Assembly (NCBI RefSeq): GCF_020085105.1
Contig: NC_058045.1
Span: 14,543,833 to 14,607,832 of the forward strand
Length of the DNA: 64,000 bases
From: Siniperca chuatsi
Taxonomy: Eukaryota > Chordata > Actinopteri > Centrarchiformes > Sinipercidae
Direction: 5' to 3'
Shown: in pieces, positions 38,413-57,181 of the stretch
Position numbering within the stretch: the stretch's first letter is position 1
Layout: every line of letters starts with the position of its first letter
Notes under the pieces: model-generated
Told to the model about the DNA's origin: nothing
The model's input: the letters and a program-made list of their open reading frames with translations, nothing else
The model's database searches: none
Position numbers and translations under genes: made by a program

Positions 38413-39680
38413 ATGCTCTCTCTGTGGAATCTATATCTTCTTCTCCCCCTCTCCTTGCCTCTCTCACTTCATGTTATAGCCTTTTCTGGAGAGAATGTCA
38501 AGGAAACACAACAGCCAGACACTGACACAGCAATGCAGCGTCTCGCACAGCCCTCACAGAGACCTCATGGATCTGGTTTAGCATCGGGGAATGTTGACTT
38601 CTTGGGTCTACCTTTGAGTTGGCCCTTGTCATCATCTGAGGAATCAGATAGACAAGGTGTGATTGGTGAATACAGTGATTTACAGGAGAGCACAGAGTCG
38701 TCTATTTTGTATCCTAATGAGAATGGACGTATCATATCCAGACACACAGATAGTGCTACAGAAGATGCTAACTCCAAGGCGAGTACACAACAAATGAGGT
38801 CTTCATCAGGAAGAGTACCGTCTCAGCCTACCCAGGAACAAATATTAAAGAATCCGTCAGCTGAGACTAGCACTGGATCTTTATTGCATTCTACACAGAC
38901 TGGAGAGAATCAGCCAACTTTCCCAGCCTCTGTGAATCAGACGACTAAAAGCCCATTACCTTTTCCTCTGTCTGGCTCACTTCCATCAGATCAGGACTCC
39001 ACTTCACCGCTGTCTGCTGGACCTGGGCCCATCCCTGAGCACCCCACTCCACCAGTAGCCACTGGCAGTTGGGGATGGACCACGAGCCCTTCTGTTATCA
39101 CACAGGGAAAGACACAGGAGGGGACTGACCCAGTGAAACAGACCGGAGATGGATTGATTGATTTTACAGATCGTATTTTATACAGCATGGAGGCAGATAA
39201 CGGTAAGAGTCCTTCCTTCAATGTCATTTAATGTATTTGGAGCATCCATCATTTACTAAACCTGACACCAATCAAAGTTAACAGGCTCACTTGGGCTATT
39301 GTGAATAATTGATTTATAGTGTTGCCCTCATTAAATACCTAAAATAAGATCTACAGGACTCCAAGTCTGTGTGTGACTGCAGTGTTTTATGATATGTATT
39401 CTGCTGGCAGACACAGTTGTTTTACATTCACAGAATGGTTTGTATCACTTCACTCCCGCAAGCTTTCACCCTCCTCAAAAATCTTTCCCTAACTCTTCTC
39501 CAACCCCCTCTCCCCTGTATTGCTCCCACATCTCTTTATCACAGATTCTCCCACTCATTCCTCCTCATATCCTGTTAATGTAGAAACAGGTCATTCCCAT
39601 TGCAGTCCGTGTCCATTACCCACATCCAAAGGTTGCTGGATAATGTGCTGCATACCTACACATACAGTATTTACTGTACA

Positions 39681-39734
<54 letters not shown>

Positions 39735-42700
39735 CGATGGCACTCACTTGTCAAAGTAAATAATGTGTCCACGTGCATAGTGGGAGGAGGGCTTTGACAG
39801 AACTGTGTGAGAAATTACCCTTCCTCAAGCTGTCTATGCATTTAATAACAATTCAGCCTGTTTGTTGAGTAACCATATCAAATACAGTACTTGTGTCACA
39901 TGAGGACTTACACGTCAAGATATTTTGTTTAGATTTTATAGTGAACACAGTGAAAATCGCTTGTTTAAAAGGTCACTCACTACTTGTTTGCTGCTTCCAC
40001 ATTGACACAATCAATTCACTACTAATGGAGCACCAGAAATAGGACACATTCCATTTATATCCAGTAGGTTCTCTGATTCTGGTGGCTCCATACAGCTTAC
40101 CCTGAACATTATTTCACTAGAGAATGAGATGCTTACATTATTCATTGGTTACACAATCACTGTCGGATATAAAAGTTAAATACCTCTGCAGAGTCTTGTT
40201 GAAAGTTTGCAACATTAATGATAGCATAACACCTCTTTACCATGATTAATAATAGCCACACAAAAGGAGGGCAGCAATGAGGTCAATACTGGCTAATCAA
40301 CACACATCTCTCTCTTTCTTTTACACGAACACAAACACACACACACACACACACACACACTCTGCTCCGCTCTGTCTGTGACCCAGTTAGACATTCCCAG
40401 TTATAAGCCTGCTCTGTTTTATTATGGATTAACTTCACACACGGCAGATTCTCCCCTGCTCTCTTTTTGGACAATAAAGACTGTTGATGCAATTGACTTC
40501 GGCCTGTAATTATTGATAAGATTATTATGTTGTTATGTATTATGTTTATTGGTAAATGAATGTCATAATTATTAATATTGCCAATTAATAACTCTAGACC
40601 AAAAATATAATAACAAGAGAACACAGCCATGTGAGGCTGTATTTTGGTCACAGCAGTGCTTTGAGTTAAATGCTAATATCAGCATGCTAACATGTTCATG
40701 ATGACAAGGCTAACATGCTGATGTTCTGCAGGTAATGTTTAGCACATCCATCATATATTAATGTATTAGCATGCACTTTCCAGCTAAAAACTGTAAGTTA
40801 TGTCTGTATTCAAAATTTCTACCTTTTGGTTTTCTGTTACAAATAAGCAAAACAAATAAGTTGGTAATGTTTCATTTTATTGTACTTGCTTTACAGGTGA
40901 CTCCAAGGATGATGACCTACGTGTCTCAAAGACCAGTGGCACACTCTTGCTTGATGGTAACATGGACACATCCACCACACCCTGCAAAACATCAAACCAG
41001 TCCTGGACTTCCACTTACCCAGATGATGTTACTCCCAACGAGTCCCTGCGCCCCTCTCTGGCTCTCAACTCTGCCCTTTTTGTCCCTCTGTATTCGGACT
41101 GGAACTCTGCCCTTGCTACATGGGGATTTGCGTGGGAAGCACACATCTATGGCCTGGGGTCTGTCTTCACTGCGTTTGGCCTAATCTCTGTGGTCTGCCT
41201 GTTAGGCCTGCTCCTGCGTTGTCCCCCAGGAAGCCCCTACTTCACCCTGCTGCACTTGTTTCTCCTAGCATTTGCAGGGATCCAAGCTTTCTGTTTGCTC
41301 TATGATGCTTACAATCACCAAGATCGTCTTCCCCCTCTGGGCTCTCTGCTGCTCTCTGAGCTGCCCTTCCCCTGTTTGATCTCAGCCTTCTCCCTGGCCT
41401 TTCTCCTTCTTTCCTTGCGCTCACGCATGCATCTTTCTCTCCCACTTGCTAATTCCACCTCATTCTCAGCCTTGCCCAAACCTTGCCTGTTACTATGTAT
41501 GTCCCTGTTGCATTCTGGAGTCTCTCTAGGGTGTGTTGGCATGCTCGAGCTCTTCCACAGCCTCCCCACCATGATCCTGCTATTCCCTCAGGGTGTGTTT
41601 GTGTGTCTCACCATCTTTCTCTCATGCTCCTACCTCATCTTCTACTGCTTTATACAAGTCAACACTAAACACATCTACAGGCTGAATGACAATGGAGAGA
41701 GTGGAGGATCTCCTGAAGTGATGCAACCTGCAAGTTGCCCCTTTGCCAAAGTGGAGGACTGGGGTAGGGCAGCTGGAGCTGGAGTAGGTGCTTCGTTGTG
41801 TTTGTTAGGATGTGGAGGCCTCCAGCTTTATGGGATCCTGCATGCCCTTGGTTTGGGTGGCGTTGATGGCTCTGGGTTCCAGCCCTGGCCCTGGTGGGGC
41901 TACCAGGTAGGCTGCAGGCTCTGTGAGGTTGGGGTGTGTCTAGGTTTGTCTCTCATTGGTACACACCCTCTATTCTGTCACAACTCCTCCTCTATCAAGA
42001 CCATAACTCATCCTCGGCCAGGATCTTGGTCCCGCCTTTCCTGCAGCTCCCCTTCACGAGGGCTCACCCTGCCCTCTCAGGGAGGTAAAAATTCTCCTGT
42101 CCTCTCCTCTCACGATTCCTGGTCCCAGGGTAAGCAGGAAAAGCTGGTGGTCTGTGATGTCATCACTAAGGGACAGTCAGAGGCTCTTCCTCTTTTCTCA
42201 ATGGTGGATCCTCCTGGAAATGGACTAGACTGTGTCCCCAAGTCCAGCCAAACCCGGAACACTGTACTACCTCTACCTACACCCCCAAGCCCTCCACACA
42301 AGCCTAAAAATGCAGTTGAGTCTCAGATATCGTCACTGGACAACCTAGGACTGGAAACTGACTCTTCTGTGGACCTGCGGCCTCCATCTCCCATAGACTT
42401 GTCCCGCAGCATTGACCAGGCTCTGTTCAGTGAATCCCTATTCTCTCACAGTATCTTTGGTTTGCCAAGACTGCTCAAGGCTTCTTCCAGCCTCTCTTTG
42501 AGCTCTCCTAGCCAAGGTACGTCAAACCAAGGGCCTAGCTCTGTGGAAAATGCCCTATACCGAACCTCTTCCTGTGGAGACGTGGATCAAGAGAACGTCC
42601 TGTCCAGATCAAGACCTTCCCCGCCACATGGCTCTTTAAAATCTCACAGCAAGCCACCAATGTCACCAGAGCAATGGGACTGGAAAGGAAGTGTCTCTGG

Positions 42701-43010
42701 CTCAACCCAGGGTTTGTGTAGCAATCCCAAGGAGACAGGAAAGCTGCGCTCACATCCCTGGGCAAACAGAGGTCAAAACTTTGCTCAGAGCAGCCTCCCA
42801 CGAGCAATCCCCCACCTGTCTTACCACCGGCGTTACCAAACCCTGAGCTTAGCCTCCCAGGACGGTCACGGATCTGGCCGGTTGGCAGGGACTAAACACC
42901 TGAGTGAAAGCAAACAGCTGGAATGGGATCTGGCTGTACAGGCAGAGTTTGTCAGTGTGTGCAGACAAATCGATGCTCTGAGTGTTTGCAGTGACACTAT
43001 TGAATTGTAG
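38413..43010 (+). CDS. prrt4: Proline-rich transmembrane protein 4
   Basis: Two coding exons, 38413-39202 and 40897-43010, joined by GATAACG|GTAAGA and TTTACAG|GTGACTCC, give 967 aa (human PRRT4 about 900). A signal peptide (MLSLWNLYLLLPLSLPLSLH) leads a long Ser/Thr/Pro-rich ectodomain (to about residue 340). Then come about seven hydrophobic segments, the first GSVFTAFGLISVVCLLGLLL, followed by YFTLLHLFLLAFAGIQAFCL, ISAFSLAFLLL, LLLCMSLLHSGVSLGCVGML, LFPQGVFVCLTIFLSCSYLI and two more before residue 600. A long Ser/Pro-rich cytoplasmic tail ends VSVCRQIDALSVCSDTIEL. The transmembrane block is shared by PRRT3 and PRRT4, whose function is not established. Synteny (between leptin/rbm28 and impdh1) supports prrt4. 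A non-coding first exon ending at 37961 and an acceptor at 38291-38292 are likely. No disruption is seen. Confidence 0.92.
39677..39732. repeat. (CA)n microsatellite in prrt4 intron
   Basis: About 26 CA units, nearly pure. Confidence 0.95.
40333..40360. repeat. (CA)n microsatellite in prrt4 intron
   Basis: Short CA tract; no other signal. Confidence 0.9.
40618..40775. repeat. Dispersed fish repeat (TGCTAACAT-rich)
   Basis: The text AGCATGCTAACATGTTCATG and the following CTAACATGCTGATG belong to a repeat very frequent in perciform fish introns. No terminal repeats or frame are seen, and I do not know its family. Confidence 0.5.
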
Positions 43011-45951
43011 AAAGTTGTAAAAGTCCAGTTGTGATTGGAATGCACATGACATTGTACAGAAATAGCAGACTCTGCTTAGGTTAGATGGAGGAATTAAATT
43101 GTACATCATAAAAGTTATACAGATGAAAAGAATTACCTGAACTAATGAAAGCGGAATGGACATTATTGATATAATATGTGTATATGTATGTCCCTAAGCT
43201 CTTCTCTTAGTAATGTTTTTTTTTTTTTTCAAATGTTGTGGCAATATTCTATTTTAAATGTTCATTCCATTTAGACATTCATGAATGTCAAGGATCAAAT
43301 ATCCATTGCTTAAGAGTGCAAAATTGCTATCAAAAGTTAACTTTAGTGGGAGTTTTAATATTTGCATAACTGACATGTTGAGCTTTTTTATATTATAAGC
43401 TATCCAGCAGAAAGAAATTCAAAGAGTCTGTGAAAGGAATATAAAGGAGAGTCTTCTTCAATATTAAGTGGACAAACAATAAGGGCTCAAACAAGTCTCA
43501 TTTTACACCGTTGATGTACTGTTGTGTTTTCAATAGTGGAAAAAGTGAGACATGCTCAAAAGGACTTAACATATAATGAGATAAGCGACCTATTGACCTA
43601 TTCCCTGTTGTGATTGTATGGACACAGTTTCATCTACAGTGGTAAACAATATGAGGAAATATTAAAATCGAATCGTCAGAGAGAGCTAAAACTTACAGTC
43701 TGATTGTAATAGTGAAGCATAATATTTTGCTGACACACAATCAGCACTTTGCTGGCCATTAAGATGTGTACATCTAAGTTGCCAAACTTATACTTCATCA
43801 ATGGAACAGACATTTTGGCATGTAGTACTTTCCTCACATGATCATCATATGTTATTTCAGTGTGGTGTAATAAACATGGAAATTCACGGAAAATTGATAT
43901 ATACACAGGATGAGTTTGTCTTCTGTATTTTTTTATTGCCTGCTTAGCCAACCATTTGCGTGACATCTTTGAAATTTTAGCAGCCCGTACTGTCAAAGTT
44001 GCAATGATCTGAGCTCTTTTTTAAATTACCAATGGGTGGCAAACTGTGGCATTGTGTAACCATTGCCAAGGTTAGAACTTGTGTGAAACATGAATGTTGA
44101 AATGGAAAATCAACGACACATTTTGGTTCATATATATCTGAAGATATGACAAAAATGTCAAAAAATAACATGCCAGTAAATAAATAATAAATAAAAATGC
44201 CAGTGTCAATGTTATCTTTATTTATGCAACACTATTTACAGTAAATATAATTTTGAAATCTAGTTAGGTTGGGTGATAGAAGAGGACATATATTTTCTGT
44301 ATTTTCTGTAACCCTCAAATAAGAAATTCTTAAGGAACTGTCAAATACATTTGTCAACCAGTACAATAGCTCATTCAATTGGTTGCAAGTTATTGCAAAA
44401 TTAGAATCCAGAGTGTATCGTAGAGTGACATATGTAATACCAAAGACATTGAGTACATACCAGAAAAATATGTAATCGCATTGGAAGCTGATAAATCAAC
44501 TTTTGTCTACACTTCTATAAAGAAATAAATCACTTGCAATTGGTTTGTTACTACCCTTATGCACTGACTCCATAGCCCTATTTCATTGACTAACCATTTA
44601 ATTTTTTTAAATATTGAGCCTGAGAAAATACAAACTACCTACAATATGTATGTAAGTGTGTACAGTCAGTAGCCATGTAATTAATAATGTGTTTTTGCAA
44701 AATGAAATTATGGAAGATCGCAACATGTCAAGCAAATGTGACTAATTTGCATTATGAATCTAAAAAGGGGGACGATGTTTGGAATTATAATCAGATAACT
44801 GAAATTTTAAGGGTGGATGGTCTCCTGTTTTGTCACTCAAACATTTTGTTATCCAGCCTTTTCTATGCCAAATAAAATGAACAGAGGAAAATCCAAAATG
44901 AGATTACACATGGTCGCTCCTTTAAAGCTCTCCTTGTAACAAATATGTATATGTGAATTAAGGCTGATGTTAAGCTTTGGTCTCTTCTCATAGACTGGGG
45001 GCGAGATACATGCAGGGCATCCATCATGTAACAGCCACATTTTCACCTGTCAGAGAAATGAATTTACTTGAACAAAAACTAACCAGTGCAGTAAGAAGAT
45101 AATGAGAACATGATTGTGCTATATGTACTATGCTGTATATACTGTTTCCTCCTGGCTCAGTAAGCTTTATACACAAGGTCGCAGGCTATAAAATGTGACC
45201 ATGGCTATATATAATTCTATTATATAATTATTTTACACTTCTGTAGTCTGCTTTCATTATCAGCAGAAAGTTGTCTTAAAGTAATTACCTTTTGTGTTAC
45301 TTTCCTCTATTAATGAAATTAAACTTTAAACATTTAAAACAATATACCAACGACATGCTGCTTTTTTATTATGTGTCTTTTATTCTGTAAATAAAGTATC
45401 TGACTGCCTGATTTCCTGCAAAAAATAAAGTATCTTGTGTGATATATTAAATGAGCATGGAAATATAAGGCTGCACCTCTGCAAGGTTTGTTGTATACTC
45501 TTCTGTATCAGGGTGCAATTCAGAGGCCAACAAGTAGATGGGCCTCTCAATAGATCAGCAATGATAAGCTTGTCCTAAAGTAGTTATTGACACGTGTTTG
45601 CTTATTGAAAGGGATCAGTAGTTAATTACATTACTCTCACTACACCTTGGCCACAGTGGGAGAAAGACAGATAAAGAGTGCGGACGTGACTGCATCTGAA
45701 GTTCAAAGGCTCTCCTTTGAACTTCAGACTCGGGTTAAAGTGTGTTGTTTCGTCTATCCTTGAAGGGGTCAGAGATGGGACAGACGAGAACATGAGGGGA
45801 GGACACAGAGAAGCAGTGTCAGATTTTAGAGTGTGGATGTTGTACAGCAACTGTGTGTTTGTAGTTTGATCACATGCGCCCGGTGCATCTGCTCATAGCT
45901 GCTGGGGTTGGGACGTTAGGTCCTGATCGAGTGTTTCCTCTTCCTCCCGCC
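43011..45951. other. Convergent 3' regions of prrt4 and impdh1
   Basis: AT-rich; prrt4 (+) and impdh1 (-) point toward each other here. Several AATAAA motifs exist on both strands, so poly(A) sites cannot be fixed by eye. No exon found. Confidence 0.45.
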
Positions 45952-52071
<6,120 letters not shown>

Positions 52072-52114
52072 CTCCAGGAAATCCAGGGCTACGACCTCTA
52101 CAGGACCCCACCAC

Positions 52115-52116
<2 letters not shown>

Positions 52117-52157
<41 letters not shown>
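52117..52157. repeat. (CT)n(CA)n microsatellite near impdh1 start
   Basis: About 11 CT units followed by CA units, 46 bp upstream of the impdh1 ATG, so probably in its 5' UTR or core promoter. Confidence 0.95.
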
Positions 52158-53631
52158 TTCAAGCACTTCGGACTTGTTTCATACACACACCTGCACACTC
52201 CAAGCAAACAGTTGCCCCAGCAGCTCAAAAACAGACACAAAGCAACACACACTACTTGCTGTTAAAATTATAAGCACTCATAAATACCCAATGCTTTGAG
52301 TGCAGGTTCACACAAATACCTTTCAGACACACCTGACATGGGAGGAAGCTGTCTTTCCATCTGTTTTGTGGCCAGTGCAGCAGTTAAACCCAAATGGCCA
52401 AAAATACAAGATGTCACTAATTCAAGTTTGCAGCAGTATACTTGCAGGTGAGAATTACAAAAAAAGGGAAAAAACGCAGAAGCAACAGCTACAAAAGTCC
52501 TTTAAAATATGTTGTTTGCCCAGAGGAGAGTTTGTATTCCACTTTGTCAGCTCATATTCTTGGAGTTTGAGGTCATTAAGGCCCTCGTGCAAAGGGATGG
52601 AGTTTTTAGCTAACCTGTTGATGAAGTTGACTTTCTTGACACACCAAATTCCCTGTATGTTCTCCAGCTGGAGGCATGAGAAGCCACTGGGGGAGGACAG
52701 TCAGGTCTTGCTTAGGTGGCAGAGATTCGTCCCACTGGAGGCCTAGAACGCAGTGCTGCTTGGTTATCTGTGGAGCTTCTCTCCCCTCCGTTCTTCCGAT
52801 GCCTGCTGAGCTTAACTCTGTTTCTGACAGTAGCAGACGTCACTCTCCCACAAAGAGGATTGGGAGCATTAATACAGGATGGGGTGGGGTGAGATGGGTG
52901 TGTAGGGTGGTGTGAGGCAGAAGTTCTGAGGAAGAGAAGGGTGGGTCGAGATGACACTTGAACACACTTTCCCCTCGGAGGATTACCATGGCGTAGAGGT
53001 GTATGTATTTTTTGCAGAGCGAAAGGAGACAGAGCTGTGAATGAGACAACGGTCAAATTCCAGAATACTGTTACGCCTTTGAGACAGAGAAACAAGAGAC
53101 AGACAGATAGAGATATACAAGTGTCTCTGTGTGTGTGACGAAAGGAAGAACTTCTAAAGGCAACATGTTGTAATTGATTACTAAAAGAAAATAATGACAA
53201 TGTTAAGAGTGCCTTGAAATACATGCCATTAATATTAATACATTGTCATTATTTTCTGTCATAGTAGTGTAACACAACAGGCTTATAAATACACACTCAC
53301 AGAAACTCACATTTTGAGAATACTGTTGGTTATGTAATATTAGATTTTACCACCGCCAGTCAGAAAACAAGGTTAATGAATGCAAGGGAAGGTGGTTTTG
53401 AAAGGACGTTAAGCAAATCTGTTCTGTCTTATACTTTTTTTTTGTCTCCATCAGTTCATTGTTAGGGCCATTATTCAGTGTGAGAGTAGTGAACAACAAA
53501 CCTGTACAATACACTGAGACAGGAGAATAACTTTGTTGCCTGGGATGCCCTCGATACCATCATCTGCAGGTGACTGACTGACTGACTGCTTGTGACAGTT
53601 ACTGAGGGATTGAACCAGAAAAGCCTCTTAC

Positions 53632-53634
<3 letters not shown>

Positions 53635-53690
<56 letters not shown>
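53635..53690. repeat. (CT)n microsatellite
   Basis: About 28 consecutive CT units, with further CT-rich sequence to 53727. On the minus strand it gives a false Arg-Glu repeat frame. Confidence 0.95.
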
Positions 53691-53694
<4 letters not shown>

Positions 53695-54194
53695 TCTCTC
53701 TCTCGCTCCCTCTCTCTCCCTCCCACCCATTGGAAGAAACAAGCCACGTCCCCACTTCATAACATTAACAATGGCAAGCATGTTTGTCACTGATAATTAA
53801 GCCATAACCCCTACACAACGCACCATCTTACTTTTTTAACTAAAAAAGAAGAGAAGGCGAGGAGTCAGAATTTTCTCTCTTTCTGATTAAATATGTTTAT
53901 TAAAAACATATGAAAAAAAGTTCTTTACATTCACGACTTTCTGTAAAACAAGTACAGTGTAGTAAAATGTCAACAAATTCCATATATACATATGAATAGA
54001 ATATATAAAGAATATGTAAAATATAAAAATAAAGATAAAAGTGTAGGAGCAGAGGCAGGAAAAGTCTTTGACACCTCTGTCCATAAAATGCAGGAAGGTC
54101 ACAACTCCTTTAGAATTAGCCACCTTAGGGAGGGGAAAGAGAAATTAAAATCTTGAATAACTTTTCATAGATTAAACTACCATGTTTGAATATT

Positions 54195-57181
54195 TTACCA
54201 AGAGGAAATCCTACCGAGCCTCTCCACTAGTGTGGGCTGATGTTTTTTGAGGGCATCGTAGAAGGCTGCTTTGACCTTTAACCCTCCTGGACGAAATGTG
54301 TTTTGATAAAGCACTCTCATTTTATCCTGGCTTGTCTCTTTAGCTTCAATCACTGAGTAGGTTTCACCGTGGACCATGTCTCCAAGCTCCTCTGCTATTG
54401 CCATTACCTCGGAAACGTTCTGAATTAACTTTGCCCTCATGTCATCAACAAACTTTGCTGTTTTAAAATATAGAAGAATGAGACCATGTTCATAAAAAGC
54501 ATAATTCAATTAATGTGACCCTTCATAAATTCCAACATCCTGCTCATTTTGTTCTTTTTCTTAACGCACAGGAAACGTTAACAATAGAGAACTTTCATTT
54601 TCATGACACAGAGCATCTGTACAGTGAAAAATACTCACCTTTAGCTGTATCACTCATTACTTTAGTAGAAACATTGACAGAATCCTGTTGGCAAAAATAA
54701 TAACCTTTTTCAGTCTATATCGTGTAATTTATTATTGATAAATGTATTATACACTAGTTTCAGAAGCCTACTGTTGTTTTGTTTTTGTTGATGTGTGTGG
54801 TATGACATGATAATAAACCACTGAGAATGCGATGACATTCCTGTCAAAATAATATGAATTTAAATTAATGATGCAAAAAATAATAAAATATAATTCATAT
54901 TACATTCCCTTGACATATCTCTTTGCTCACTGGTGTTTTGGTTGTATGCTAGGTTTGACTGAAGGCTACGTGTTTTTGTTCTCAGGACTCCCTTGATCAT
55001 AATGAGATGGCCTGATTAAATAAAGCTATTTAATTTGTTTCCTGTGAGGCAAAGGTCAAAGTGCATTTGGCGTACCTGTATTGAAGACCTTTCAGTTTGA
55101 GTAAATCTGACATGATCCACAATATCATTTGACTCGGACTGTTCTGAAAAAGAGAAAGAAACATCATGTTTTATTGTAAAAAGAAAGGAATAACTTAATT
55201 AATTAGTTTAAGATTAAACACATGCGACTAACAGTGTTGAATGATCTACCTGGTGTCTGAAGACAATTGAATGCAACACTTGTGTCTGAATGTTGATTGC
55301 TGGTTGGTGACTCCTACAGTAAAACAAGGAGAAAATACTATATATCGGAGAAAGAAATAAACCAGTTAGAAGTAAATTATGCATCTTGATTAATCAGGAC
55401 TCAGGATATTTCATTTTAATTTTTGTACCAGTTCTACCAGTCTTGTCAAGACTTGATAGACCGCATCATGAATTCCCTTCTTGTGCTTAGAGAGCACATT
55501 CTCAGTGACTTCAAGGCACTCTGAAAGAGAAGCCAAGTTTCATTTTAAATACATAGTGTATGTACATAATGTCTGTAAATTACAGTGGGAATGAATGAGC
55601 AGTGGCTTCACAAAGGCAAGAGGTATCATAAGTGTCAAGCTAGTCTACAAAAGGTTTCGAAGTGCGTTTGATTTAAATATATAGTTCAGAATAGAAAATG
55701 TTTTAATATGGTGGCAATGAGCATTTATATATATATATATATTTAAATACCTACCTTTAATGGTAGGCCTCTTGGAGGGCATGTTATCCCAGCACCTCTG
55801 CATGAGGTCAACCAGCTCTTTCAACCCCTCCGCTTTCATCTGGTCAACTTCCTCACAGGAAGGTCTGTCTCCCAAAGGGATCCTCAGCGCCACAAGATTG
55901 TAATCAGCCGCTATAGTACATGTGATAAAGACATGAAACATACAAACACAACTGAGTGTGTGTACATGTGTGTGAACTGAACATAATACTGTATATACAG
56001 TGATTAGTTTAGTGGTACAGAGATAAATTGTAAGGGCAATAATTGTTATTATAATTATTGTTATTGTGGTTTCATTGAATAAAAGATTGGAAACCTAATT
56101 ATTAAAAAATAACTTAACAAAACAATGGGGTGGAAAGTTTAATGACAATACAATAAACTTTACATACCTTGATAGGGCTCTTTACCAGTAACAATGGACC
56201 AGAGCAGGATACCATAGCTGATCAAGAGTGAGAAAGAGAGGAGTTTTCACGTAACAGGTTAATACAGTTAAAGTTTTTACCATGTACAGTAGTATTCCTA
56301 TTTATAGGTATTCTTTTTTAATGTTAACCTGTATATGTCAAAAGAACGGACAGGTTGATATGATGCCTCAAAAGCCTCGGGAGGCATGTACTTGTATGAG
56401 CCTCCGATCTGTCCTGTTGCTTCTCTGTTGCTGTTCAAAGCACTGTTGGAAACCCTGGACAGACCAAAGTCTGCTAGCTACAGAGTAAGAAGGCAAACAT
56501 AATATTAAACAAACAATTAAATCAGCTTTATCTTTAATGCAAACATAAGAGAACTAGAAGGCACTCTACCTTGGCGTTAAGGTCGTCATTCAGCAGCACA
56601 TTACTTGGCTTTAGGTCGTGGTGCATAAGGTTATTTTTATGGAGGAAGTTCATGCCTAGAGCCACTTGATGGGCCAAGCGGAAGGCCAGGGGCCACGGTG
56701 GAGGGGCAGATAAGTAATTCAGCAGGGACTGAACAGATCCTCTTTCCATGAACTCCATCACTATTCCGTGTTGCTTGGATGGTCCCTGATAAATTCCATA
56801 AAGCCTCAGCACAAACTCACAGGAAGCCTTTTCCATATGATTAGCTTCTTCATACAGTGCTTTCTCCTTAGGCATTAAGGGGCTGGAATGAGGAAGGTGA
56901 CTGCTGAGAGCAGTAGTGAGAAAGCAAAAGAGACAGAGCTGCTTGAACTGCAATATAACGTGTATGGGTGTGCATGAATTCATCATTTTAAAGTTACAGA
57001 AAAATTGCAGATATTTATGCATTTACCAAACACCATCGTGAAGTATCTTAATGGCCATATCAAACCCCCAGTCCTTGTGCCTGACCTTGTAGACACGACC
57101 AAATCCCCCAGAGCCAACTAGCTTCCATTTCTCCAAGCTTTCATCGCCAACTGGCTCAGTCTTGTGGCTGAGCAGCTCCAT
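54195..57181 (-). CDS. RIPK3-like kinase with C-terminal CARD
   Basis: Ten coding exons in phase: 57027-57181, 56570-56882, 56329-56477, 56168-56217, 55755-55910, 55429-55520, 55250-55313, 55076-55143, 54639-54684, 54195-54457; 451 aa. The kinase domain is at about residues 15-290. It has the glycine loop LVGSGGFGRVYKVRH, the Lys in DMAIKIL, the catalytic loop LMHHDLKPSNVLL (HHD in place of HRD), LADFGLSR and the APE-like MPPEAF; all catalytic residues are present. The start (HKDWGFDMAIKI), EFVLRLYG, DLKPSNVLL and EGLKELVDLMQRCW resemble RIPK3 most. The HHD motif also occurs in RIPK2. A linker of about 60 residues shows no RHIM core (I/V-Q-x-G). Residues about 366-445 form a CARD: FVDDMRAKLIQNVSEVMAIA, TSQDKMRVLYQ, GGLKVKAAFYDALKKHQPTL. 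CARDs link kinases to NOD-like receptors, caspases and adaptors, so an innate-immune or cell-death role is likely. RIPK2 also has kinase plus CARD, but this is shorter and its kinase looks different. Confidence 0.88.

Larger units (their letters stand above)
52072..54194. other. impdh1 upstream region and 3' region of the kinase gene
   Basis: No supported exon. Two long simple repeats lie here, at 52117-52157 and 53635-53690. The part just left of 54194 is the 3' UTR of the minus-strand kinase; a minus-strand AATAAA (plus TTTATT) near 53896 is a candidate poly(A) signal. Confidence 0.4.

Noticed and set aside
41242-41572. Charged minus-strand frames in prrt4
   Set aside because: Antisense of the transmembrane-coding exon of prrt4.
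43676-43996. 106-codon minus-strand frame downstream of prrt4
   Set aside because: No recognised domain, AT-rich composition and no promoter or splice context; likely chance.
53471-53790. Arg-Glu repeat protein on the minus strand
   Set aside because: Translation of a pure (CT)n microsatellite.
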